This document shows, in pieces, positions 7,556 to 14,566 of a stretch of 64,000 nt of DNA. Every line of letters starts with the position of its first letter. Positions within the stretch are counted from its first letter, which is position 1. A program made the translations under genes and the position numbers. Source of the stretch: VXNE01 sp965248075 (lineage in GTDB: Bacteria; Pseudomonadota; Gammaproteobacteria; Pseudomonadales; Azotimanducaceae); the NCBI GenBank assembly GCA_965248075.1, contig CBDFIL010000003.1:558001-622000 (forward strand). The letters are read 5' to 3'. Under the pieces are notes generated by a model, which saw only the letters and a program-made list of their open reading frames with translations, was not told the DNA's origin and ran no database searches.

Positions 7556-9738
7556 CTGAACAGACCCGCTTCGCACTGCTCGCCGCAACGCTCCTCCTCG
7601 GCGTTGCCTGGCTCACTTCGTGCGCGCTGGACCCGGCCCCGCCGCCGTTGCCTCCCCCCGAACCCGCGCCGGAGCCGGCGCAGCTCCCCGCGCCTGCGCC
7701 GCCGGCGGAGTCGTTCGAAGAGATCATCGTGACAGCCCAACATCGCGCCGTCGAAGCCGCCCCCGGGGCTTTCGAAGCGGCCGACGGCCCGTTCCGCGGG
7801 AGGACGCGCGAGTTGGCCGCCGATGAGCTCTGGATCGTCGCGAAGGCCTCGGAGGAGGCATCCGCGGGTCACGTCCCGTCTTCGGATCCGGGCACCGGGT
7901 CGATGATGGCAAATCGGCCGGGCGACGACCCGGCCGCGGGCACGGTGTTGGTGCCGCTGCCCCTCGAGCACACCGCCGTGGATGCCGCCATCGCCGGTTA
8001 CATCGGCACGGTTCAGGTCAACCAGCGCTTCGCGAATCCGTTCGATACGAAGATCGAAGCCGTGTACCTCTTCCCCCTTCCGGAAAAAGCCGCGGTCAGC
8101 GAATTCCTGATGATAATCGGCGACCGCACCATTCGCGGCATCCTGCGGGAGAAGGAGGAAGCGGAAGCCATCTACCGCCAGGCGCGGGCGCAGGGCTACC
8201 GGGCGAGCCTGCTGGTGCAGCGGCGGCCGAACATCTTCGAGCAGAAGGTCGCCAACATCGAGCCCGGCAACGCGATCGAGGTCGACATCACGTATTTCCA
8301 CACGCTGGCGTACCAGGACGGCTGGTACTCCTTCGTCTTTCCCACCGTCGTCGGCCCGCGCTACAACCCGCCGGGACACACGGACCCGATCGCCGCGCTG
8401 CCGCGAGGCGGCAAGACGGCGTCTCCGGAAGTGACCGGGGCGGTCGAATACCTGGCACCGACGGAGCGCACCGGCCACGACCTCGGCATCACGGTGCGCC
8501 TCGATGCCGGCGTGGACATCGAGGAACTGAAGTCGACACACGAAATCGTCGTCGATCGGGAGGAGTCGGGGTCCACGACCGTACGACTGGCCAACGAGAC
8601 GACCATTCCGAACCGCGACTTCGTGCTCGACTTCCGGGTGGCCGGCGAGACGGTCAAATCGAATCTGCTGACGTACCGGGATCCCGAAACGGGCGACGGG
8701 TACTTCACGCTGATGGTCATACCGCCCCGCGACGCCGCCGCGATCGCGCGCCGGCCGATGGAGATGGTGTTCGTCATCGACTGCTCCGGCTCCATGAGCG
8801 GCCGCCCGCTGGAACAGGCCAGGGAAGCCGTCGCCACGGCGCTCGCCCGGCTTGAGCCGCACGATACCTTCCAGATCGTCCGTTTCTCCGACCGGGCCTC
8901 GCAGTTCGGCACGGAACCGGTGCCGGCCACGGAGGCCAACCTGGCAGCCGCGCGCCGTTATCTCGCCGCACTCGACAGCGACGGGGGCACCGAGATGCTG
9001 CGCGGGATCCGGGCGGCCCTCGACTTCCCCCACAGCCCGTCACACCTGCGGTTCGTCTCGTTCATGACCGACGGCTACATCGGCAACGAGACCGATATCC
9101 TCGCCGCGGTGCACCGGCACATCGGCGCCGCCCGCATCTTCAGCTTCGGCGTTGGAAGTTCCGTCAATCGCCATCTGCTGGAGCGGATGGCGAAGGAAGG
9201 GCGCGGAGTGGCCGCCTATCTCGGCCTCCACGATTCCGCGGAACAGGTGATGGGGAACTTCTTCGATCGCGTCAGTCGCCCCGCGCTCACCGACGTCGAG
9301 CTCGACTGGGGTGGGATGACCGTACGGGACACCTACCCGGCCGAACTCCCCGACCTCTTTGTCGGCCGGCCCCTGGTCGTGGCGGGCAGGTACGACGGGG
9401 AGCCCACCGCCGTGACCCTCTCCGGCACCGCCGGCGACGCGCGCCGCGCCCTCGCCGTGCCGGCGAACGACCGCAGCAGCGCCGGACCGTACATCGCCAA
9501 GGTCTGGGCCCGGCTGAACATCGCCGACCTGGCGGATCGACAGGCGACCGCCGGCGACCCCCACGGGGAGCTCCGCGATGCGATTCGGCGCATCGCATTA
9601 CGGCACCAGCTGGTATCCAGCTATACGTCCTTCGTCGCGGTGGACTCCTCCATGCGCACGGAGGGAGGGCATGGCGTCACGGTGCACCAGGCGGTACCGG
9701 TGCCGGACGGCGTGCGTTACGAGACGACGGTGGAGTAG
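7552..9738 (+). CDS. VIT and von Willebrand factor A domain lipoprotein
   Basis: A 728-residue protein from the ATG overlapping the previous stop. It has a lipoprotein signal with lipobox LTSC, then a proline-rich linker. Next comes EEIIVTAQ, which resembles the first conserved stretch of TonB-dependent receptor plug domains. The VIT domain covers about residues 135-265 (VNQRFANPFDTKIEAVYLFP, IFEQKVANIEPG). The VWA domain has an intact metal site, DCSGSMSG at D410, with threonine and aspartate partners downstream (TDGYIGNE). No LPXTG or C-terminal anchor. It is predicted to be a surface or periplasmic adhesion or scaffold lipoprotein. It is the last gene of the sigma-factor operon. Confidence 0.85.
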   Translation: MTEQTRFALLAATLLLGVAWLTSCALDPAPPPLPPPEPAPEPAQLPAPAPPAESFEEIIVTAQHRAVEAAPGAFEAADGPFRGRTRELAADELWIVAKASEEASAGHVPSSDPGTGSMMANRPGDDPAAGTVLVPLPLEHTAVDAAIAGYIGTVQVNQRFANPFDTKIEAVYLFPLPEKAAVSEFLMIIGDRTIRGILREKEEAEAIYRQARAQGYRASLLVQRRPNIFEQKVANIEPGNAIEVDITYFHTLAYQDGWYSFVFPTVVGPRYNPPGHTDPIAALPRGGKTASPEVTGAVEYLAPTERTGHDLGITVRLDAGVDIEELKSTHEIVVDREESGSTTVRLANETTIPNRDFVLDFRVAGETVKSNLLTYRDPETGDGYFTLMVIPPRDAAAIARRPMEMVFVIDCSGSMSGRPLEQAREAVATALARLEPHDTFQIVRFSDRASQFGTEPVPATEANLAAARRYLAALDSDGGTEMLRGIRAALDFPHSPSHLRFVSFMTDGYIGNETDILAAVHRHIGAARIFSFGVGSSVNRHLLERMAKEGRGVAAYLGLHDSAEQVMGNFFDRVSRPALTDVELDWGGMTVRDTYPAELPDLFVGRPLVVAGRYDGEPTAVTLSGTAGDARRALAVPANDRSSAGPYIAKVWARLNIADLADRQATAGDPHGELRDAIRRIALRHQLVSSYTSFVAVDSSMRTEGGHGVTVHQAVPVPDGVRYETTVE

Positions 9739-9792
9739 GCGCGCTTGGCAACCTGCGGGTGGGCAGATAGCTTGACCGCCGGGGGGTGGGCA

Positions 9793-9843
9793 GGGACACC
9801 CACTCCGCGGCAACGGTCGTAGTGCGGAGTTGGTGGGTGTCCC
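9793..9843. repeat. Single copy of palindromic repeat R1
   Basis: A 51-nt near-palindrome running from GGGACACCCACTCCGC to GCGGAGTTGGTGGGTGTCCC. It has the same sequence family as the array at 5662-5851. It sits immediately before the surviving part of the RelE-like toxin frame. Confidence 0.8.
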
Positions 9844-9854
9844 TAACCCCCTAA

Positions 9855-9989
9855 CCCCGCCCGCAGGGTCAGGATGGGCTGCTCCGGCTTCGGGTCGCTG
9901 ACTGGCGAGTCGTCATGCGCGATAGCGACGTGCTCGAGGTTCTGCACGTCGCCAGCCGGGGCAGCGTCTATCAGGGAGTGAATGCATGA
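9855..9989 (+). pseudogene. 5'-truncated RelE/ParE-type toxin remnant
   Basis: An open frame without a usable start encodes the last 40 or so residues of a RelE/ParE-like toxin: LLRLRVADWRVVM, then DVLEVLHVASRGSVYQ, then the stop. This is the conserved C-terminal half (basic 'LRVGDWRV' strand, then 'VLRVGHR..VY'). Upstream an in-frame TAA lies at the edge of repeat R1, so the first half of the gene is gone. The stop overlaps the start of the following HTH gene as ATGA, the normal coupling of a toxin-antitoxin operon. A full RelE is about 85-100 residues. Confidence 0.65.
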
Positions 9990-10333
9990 GCGACACCGTG
10001 ACGATTGCCAAGGCCGAGTACGAGCGCCTGTGCGCCGTGGAGGAGGATTTGGCCGACATTCAGGCCGCGCTGGCCATGCAGGCGAGGATCGACGCCGGGG
10101 CGGAAGAGCTGGTTCCCGCCCGCATCGCCGACAGGCTCATCGACGGCGAGCCGCCGTTGCGCGTTTGGCGCGAGTACCGCGGCTTGTCACAGGCCGCTCT
10201 TGCCCGGGCGTCGGGAACCAACCGCATCCAGATCGTCGACATCGAGGCGGGACGCGGAAGCGGCTCTGTTCAGACCCTGCGCAAGCTGGCCGACATCCTT
10301 CGGGTCGCCGTCGACGACCTGATCCCTGCCTGA
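9986..10333 (+). CDS. HTH (XRE) antitoxin-like protein, toxin lost
   Basis: A 115-residue protein. The N-terminal 60 residues are charged and helical (TIAKAEYERLCAVEEDLADI). The C-terminal Cro/C1-type helix-turn-helix is at about residues 60-113 (LRVWREYRGLSQAALARASG, then IVDIEAGR, then LRKLADILRVAVDDL). It overlaps the RelE-like remnant by ATGA, so it is best read as the antitoxin of a HigBA/RelBE-like pair whose toxin has been destroyed. It may still autorepress. Confident HTH, inferred antitoxin. Confidence 0.8.
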   Translation: MSDTVTIAKAEYERLCAVEEDLADIQAALAMQARIDAGAEELVPARIADRLIDGEPPLRVWREYRGLSQAALARASGTNRIQIVDIEAGRGSGSVQTLRKLADILRVAVDDLIPA

Positions 10334-10389
10334 CTTCCGCACACGGGCGGCCGGCTGACCTGCTCCCGCAGTCGACCTCCCTTCGCGGG

Positions 10390-10926
10390 TCAGGTGCCCG
10401 CTTCCGCTCGCCGTCCCTCCGTCCCGTCAACCCCCTCCGACTCCGAGGCCGGACACACCGCCTCGATCGCCTTCGCGGAGCCCACGAGCGAGACCCGCAG
10501 GTCGACCGGCTCTTCGCCCGGCGGCTCGATCCGGAGGAACACCGACCAGTCCGACTTGAGGGAGCGAAAGACGTGGTCGACATCGGCCTCGCGTGGCGTC
10601 AGGCAGTCCCGGCGATCGCTGCAGCGTACCCACGCGCCCAGCCAGCCCTGGTGATCGGGCCGCGTCAGGTCCAGGCCCCAGCCCATGAGCAGGGGGACGG
10701 TTCGCCGCCAGCCCAGCCGCTGGTCCGTGTCGTCGGTCGGCACCCTCGCCAACGCGGGATGGATGACCCTTGTCTCCGGTTCCGGTTGGCAGCACACCTC
10801 CACGGCGGCGGGTGCGCCGTCGCTCGACTCGATCCCGACCGCGTGCGCCACCTCCCCGTCCGTCACCTGCCAATCGGCGGCCGCGGCGGAGAGCGAGGTT
10901 GCCAGCAGCATCCCTGCCACGAGCAA
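10390..10926 (-). CDS. Secreted protein of unknown function
   Basis: A 178-residue protein with a clear signal peptide (MLVAGMLLATSLSAAAA, cleavage near AAA-DWQ). The mature part has several cysteines (VEVCCQ, VRCSDRRDC, AVCPAS) that could form disulfides, and a Trp-rich middle (GWRRTVPLLMGWGLDL). No catalytic motif or known family is recognised. It is convergent with the HTH gene and on the same strand as the upstream hydrolase gene, 83 nt apart. Likely periplasmic. Confidence 0.55.
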   Translation of the reverse strand: MLVAGMLLATSLSAAAADWQVTDGEVAHAVGIESSDGAPAAVEVCCQPEPETRVIHPALARVPTDDTDQRLGWRRTVPLLMGWGLDLTRPDHQGWLGAWVRCSDRRDCLTPREADVDHVFRSLKSDWSVFLRIEPPGEEPVDLRVSLVGSAKAIEAVCPASESEGVDGTEGRRAEAGT

Positions 10927-11009
10927 GGCAAACTCGACCCCGTGATCCTCCCCGAAGTGGCGCGCGAAGGCTTCAGATGGCTTCGGACGGCGCTCGGTCT
11001 ACGCGGTGG

Positions 11010-11861
11010 TCAGGCGGCATGGGTTGCGAGAAACGCGCGAAGATGGTGCGTCAGGACTTGCGGCTGGTCGATCGGTATCAGGGTACGGCTATCGTCCACC
11101 CACACCAACCGGGCGTTCTCGAAGTGCGTCGCCAGGGTTTCCGCATGGGCAGGTGGCATCAGCTTGTCGTCGCGGGCCCAGACGATCAGGACCGGCCCCC
11201 GAAACGAGCGCTGTTGCTCGGCCCACTCGAGCAACTGCTGTCTGGACGGCACGTTGCGCAGGTACTTCCTCAGATCGCGCCGAATGTCTCGATCATGGCG
11301 GAGCGGATCGAGCCAGCTCAGGAAGAGTTCGTTGGCAACGCGCTTCTTCGACAGGCTGCCGAAGGTCAGGGGAGCGTGCCGAAGCCAGCGCGGCCGCAAC
11401 ATCTGGGCCACCATGAACAACCCTCCCGGCAGGGATGCACTCAGGCAGAGCAGCCGACCGGGCAAGCCGGGCGGATAGTTGTCGAACGCTTCGCAGGAGA
11501 CGAGGACGAGGTTGGCCACGCGCTCGGAACCCCCGCGACTGATGACGAGTTGCGCACCCCCCCAGTCGTTGCATACGAGGGTGACATCGCGCAGGTCCAG
11601 TTCCACGAGGAACTCGGCGACCATGCGCGCAAGGGATGGCAGCGTGAGATCCGCGCTATCGGGCATGGGCCTGCCGTGCGCTCCGAACGGCAATCCCGGG
11701 ACGACGCAGCGATAGCGGTCGCGCAGGCCATCGACGACCTCGTTCCATACGCTGCCGTTCATGAGCACTCCGTGGAGCAGCACGACGACAGGGCCGTTGC
11801 CGCCGGTATCGGAGTACAGGAAGCCGGCGCTGGTGGGTCCCTCGAGTTGCACGCAAGCCAC
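11010..11861 (-). CDS. Alpha/beta hydrolase, haloalkane-dehalogenase-like
   Basis: A 283-residue cytoplasmic alpha/beta-hydrolase. The oxyanion loop is LLHGVLMNGSVW. The nucleophile elbow reads CNDWGG, an aspartate as in haloalkane dehalogenases, not the serine of esterases. A possible acid is in WARDDKLMPP. At the usual catalytic-histidine position the sequence is DSRTLIPIDQP, with no histidine. Either the enzyme uses another base or it is a non-classical hydrolase. The GTG start overlaps the stop of a small upstream frame (TAGTG). It is divergent from the PhnD-like gene. Fold confident, reaction uncertain. Confidence 0.75.
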   Translation of the reverse strand: MACVQLEGPTSAGFLYSDTGGNGPVVVLLHGVLMNGSVWNEVVDGLRDRYRCVVPGLPFGAHGRPMPDSADLTLPSLARMVAEFLVELDLRDVTLVCNDWGGAQLVISRGGSERVANLVLVSCEAFDNYPPGLPGRLLCLSASLPGGLFMVAQMLRPRWLRHAPLTFGSLSKKRVANELFLSWLDPLRHDRDIRRDLRKYLRNVPSRQQLLEWAEQQRSFRGPVLIVWARDDKLMPPAHAETLATHFENARLVWVDDSRTLIPIDQPQVLTHHLRAFLATHAA

Positions 11862-11998
11862 TACGTGGCGCGCAGCCCGTCACCAGGGCTGAACGGCAGC
11901 CCCGTCAACTCCTCGACGGTACGGAACCCGCTCTTTTGGCGGCGCGCAACGCAATGGCCGTTCGCGTTGGCGTCTTCGAATGTCGTTTCCGCAGTCAT
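11861..11998 (-). CDS. Possible small protein upstream of the hydrolase
   Basis: A 45-residue frame from ATG 11998 (begins MTAETTFEDANANGHCVARR, ends GDGLRAT). Its TAG stop overlaps the GTG start of the alpha/beta hydrolase, which would couple translation. It fills the leader between divergent genes. No family recognised. It could be a real small protein, a leader peptide or chance. Confidence 0.3.
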   Translation of the reverse strand: MTAETTFEDANANGHCVARRQKSGFRTVEELTGLPFSPGDGLRAT

Positions 11999-12037
11999 CA
12001 GGGTTAGGGTACAGCGAACCGAGGCCTCAGCTTGACC

Positions 12038-12739
12038 ATGACCGCTTCCTTCCCCTGGTACGACCTGCCCTCCGTGCGTTGGGCCAACGACGCGTTGTGG
12101 CAGGCGATGGGTCTCAACGGCGCGCTGGATCGTGCCACGCCGGTGGAGACCCAGTGGCGGGCTGAAGACCTGGTCGTATCGCAGGCTTGCGGCCTGGATC
12201 TGTTCCTGGCCGATGCGCCGATAGAGCCGGTGCTCGCACCGGTGTTCGACCTGGACTGCGAGGAGGGCTGTTACTACAGCTACCTGGTAGGAGCCCGGGA
12301 GGGCATTGCCGCGGTCAACTCGCTGTCCTCCCGTTCCGGGCTGTCGGCGCTGTTGACCGTCTGCGAGCCGAGGTCGCTGATCGTGACCGGTTCCCACGCG
12401 GCGAGCCTTGCCGCCGTGCGCGAAGGTTCGTCCAACATGGCGTCCATCGACGCCGTGACCTGGCACATTCTCGAACGTGATGTGCCTTCCAGCGTACGTG
12501 GCCTGGACGTGCTGGAACGTACCCCCGCGGCGCCCGCGCCCCCTTATGTCGTGCGCAGGGCGGGACGGCGGAATGCGCTGGCGCCGCTCATCACGGCAGC
12601 AATGCAGGAGCCCTCGACACTGCCCGCGCGTCAAGCGCTCCTGATACGAGGTGTCATGCCGGTCACGATCGACGACTACGCGCCGGTACTGGCCGAGTAC
12701 CGGGCAGTCGCCGACCGGATCCCTGACCCGGAGCGTTGA
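12038..12739 (+). CDS. PhnD-like phosphate/phosphonate-type substrate-binding protein, no ABC partner
   Basis: A 233-residue protein from ATG 12038 (a TTG six bases earlier is also in frame). It follows the PhnD/COG3221 pattern: MTASFPWYDLPSVRWANDAL at the N-terminus, central YYSYLVGAREGIAAVNSL, TGSHAASLAAVREG and SIDAVTWHIL, then a C-terminal helix. PhnD proteins bind oxyanions for ABC import, but there is no signal peptide and no permease or ATPase gene nearby. It may act as a cytoplasmic sensor or orphan binding protein. Divergent from the hydrolase gene and convergent with a GST. Confidence 0.7.
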   Translation: MTASFPWYDLPSVRWANDALWQAMGLNGALDRATPVETQWRAEDLVVSQACGLDLFLADAPIEPVLAPVFDLDCEEGCYYSYLVGAREGIAAVNSLSSRSGLSALLTVCEPRSLIVTGSHAASLAAVREGSSNMASIDAVTWHILERDVPSSVRGLDVLERTPAAPAPPYVVRRAGRRNALAPLITAAMQEPSTLPARQALLIRGVMPVTIDDYAPVLAEYRAVADRIPDPER

Positions 12740-12770
12740 ACGAGCCCTCGAGATCGAGCGCCTGGGAGGG

Positions 12771-13577
12771 TCAGGCGTCCTGCGTTGCCCTCTTCCTGCG
12801 GTACCAGTCCAGATAGGACCCCATGTGATTGGCGAACACGTCCGTTTCGCTGAGCCGCAGCGTGTGATCGTAGGCGTGGGGATACTCGTCCGCTCCGTTC
12901 TGGCTGACCAGGCCCAGCCCGGCTTCGGCCAGTGCTTCCTCGTAGTGGCCCTCGCGCAGGAACTGGGCGAAATCACACACGAACGAGATGTCCGCGATGC
13001 TCAGGGCGTCACCGGCCAGGTAGTCGGATTGTCCAAGCGCGTGTTCGACGCCCGCGAGATAGAACTCGTAGGCGGCTGCCATGCGCGCATGCACCGCGGC
13101 CACCGGGTTGTTCAGCCCCAACAGGTACACCTGCGCTTCCCGGGCGAAGACGAGATCGGCGTCGAGAAAGCTGTCGATCCGGGAAGCCTCGTAGTCGTCG
13201 CGCCCGTACAGCCGGCGTGCGTGTGCGCCGGCCCGTGCCACGGCGCGCAGAATGCTGTTCGACTCGAATATCCCGACCTGGCCACCGGGGCTGAATGCCG
13301 CGGGCACGGTGCCGAACGGATGGGCCTGCAGGAACGCGTCGGTCTTGAACAGCGTGCCGGAGAAACCCCTGCGACCCACCCGCGCGTACGGACTGTCGTC
13401 GGTGCGTTCGTCCTCCGGCAGGGGCCGCGCGTCGTAGTCCCACAGCAAGGCTGCGAGGTTCGCCGGCCTGTCACCGCTTACCTCCACCTCGACGCCGCAG
13501 AGCTCGGCGGCGATGAGCGCCTTCCAGACCCTGGGATTGGGCAGGTACGAGAACACTCTCAGGACCGCTGCAGCCAT
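12771..13577 (-). CDS. Glutathione S-transferase family protein
   Basis: A 268-residue protein with an N-terminal thioredoxin-like half (VLRVFSYLPNPRVWKALIAA, then FGTVPAAFSPGGQVGIFESN with the Pro and Glu-Ser-Asn typical of the glutathione site) and an all-helical C-terminal half (SDYLAGDALSIADISFVCDF contains the N-capping box). An insertion of about 40 residues between strands makes it longer than a typical 210-residue GST. Cytosolic; substrate unknown. The next gene upstream on the same strand encodes a TetR regulator, 61 nt away, so co-transcription is possible. Confidence 0.8.
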   Translation of the reverse strand: MAAAVLRVFSYLPNPRVWKALIAAELCGVEVEVSGDRPANLAALLWDYDARPLPEDERTDDSPYARVGRRGFSGTLFKTDAFLQAHPFGTVPAAFSPGGQVGIFESNSILRAVARAGAHARRLYGRDDYEASRIDSFLDADLVFAREAQVYLLGLNNPVAAVHARMAAAYEFYLAGVEHALGQSDYLAGDALSIADISFVCDFAQFLREGHYEEALAEAGLGLVSQNGADEYPHAYDHTLRLSETDVFANHMGSYLDWYRRKRATQDA

Positions 13578-13638
13578 ACCGCTCTCTTGCCTCTTTGGCT
13601 GTTTGCCTGCCGCTGCGGCGAACCCCGCTCCGAGCCGG

Positions 13639-14295
13639 TCAGGTACGAACGTCCCCGGGCGGCTGTCCTTCCGGCTCCGCTTCGTCCTTGGCGACGATGA
13701 GCGACGGCATTACGAAGTCCTTCAGCATCTGGCGCAGGCGGAATTCGTTGCGGGCGAACGGGAAGTTGACGGTCTGCAGGGACATGACGATGAACATGCA
13801 CCACTCGACGTACTTGTCCAGGGTGACGCCCTCGCGGAGGCGGCCGCTGCGGCGGGCGCGCTCGAAGGACGGGCGTGAGCACGCGAGTGCCGCGTTGAAG
13901 CAGACGGCCAAGGTTTCGTCGATGCGCTCGTAGAGCTGGGCGCTGTTGTTGGCGAACAGCACGCGCATGGCCGGGCGGCGGCGCAACTGGCGGATGAACC
14001 AGACGACATCCTCGACGATCTGCTCTTCGAGATCGGCGTGTTCGTAGCGCTGGGTGTCGAAGTCGGCCATCACGGCGTCGAAGTCGCGGGTCACCGCCTG
14101 ACTGAGGACGTCGTCGGCGTCCTTGAAGTAGCGGTAGAACGTGGTACGGCCGAGATGAGCCCGCTTGATGATGGCGCTGACCGTGGTGTTCTCCGGGCCG
14201 TGGTCGAGGTACAGGGCTACCGCCGTATCGAGGATCATCCGGCGGGTGTCTTCCGCGCGCGCCTGCAGACGCCCGGTTTGCTGGCTGTCGGGCAT
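13639..14295 (-). CDS. TetR-family transcriptional regulator
   Basis: A 218-residue protein. The N-terminal HTH at about residues 17-63 reads RRMILDTAVALYLDHGPENT, then VSAIIKRAHLGRTTFYRYFK, the TetR signature. The C-terminal ligand domain is helical and unrecognisable. It is divergently placed from a Rieske oxygenase gene (271 nt between starts), so it probably controls that gene and perhaps the GST downstream of itself. The ligand is unknown; a lipid or steroid substrate of the oxygenase is one guess. Confidence 0.88.
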   Translation of the reverse strand: MPDSQQTGRLQARAEDTRRMILDTAVALYLDHGPENTTVSAIIKRAHLGRTTFYRYFKDADDVLSQAVTRDFDAVMADFDTQRYEHADLEEQIVEDVVWFIRQLRRRPAMRVLFANNSAQLYERIDETLAVCFNAALACSRPSFERARRSGRLREGVTLDKYVEWCMFIVMSLQTVNFPFARNEFRLRQMLKDFVMPSLIVAKDEAEPEGQPPGDVRT

Positions 14296-14506
14296 GGCGA
14301 CAAACCTACCACAGACCGCACGGCGCGCACGGCGCTATCGGCACGCATCCCCTTGGTGCCCAGGCGATGCCGCCCCGCCGTCCGCGCGGTCGATCGCGCC
14401 CCGGCACTCGCCGTTCGCAGGCCTTCTCTGTCCTATGCGGCAGAAATTGGGGACAAAAAACGAGTATTTATTCCATTTATGGCTTGCAATCGGGACATAT
14501 ACTCAT

Positions 14507-14514
14507 AACATGTT
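14507..14514. promoter_or_regulatory. Candidate operator palindrome in the TetR-Rieske intergenic region
   Basis: A perfect 8-bp palindrome, AACATGTT, in an AT-richer stretch (14450-14515) unlike the rest of the window. It lies 52 nt before the preferred Rieske start. It fits the AACA-N-GTT core reported for KstR-type TetR sites, but the flanking bases do not match that consensus. Weak evidence, offered only because of the divergent gene layout. Confidence 0.25.
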
Positions 14515-14566
14515 CCGTAAATGGCGCCGCCAGCGGCGACGTGAGATTCCAGGGAGACACACGGGC

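Noticed and set aside
9965..11478. A 498-codon + strand frame (9982-11478)
   Set aside because: It runs through the HTH gene in another frame and antisense to the secreted protein and hydrolase genes; no domain is recognisable.
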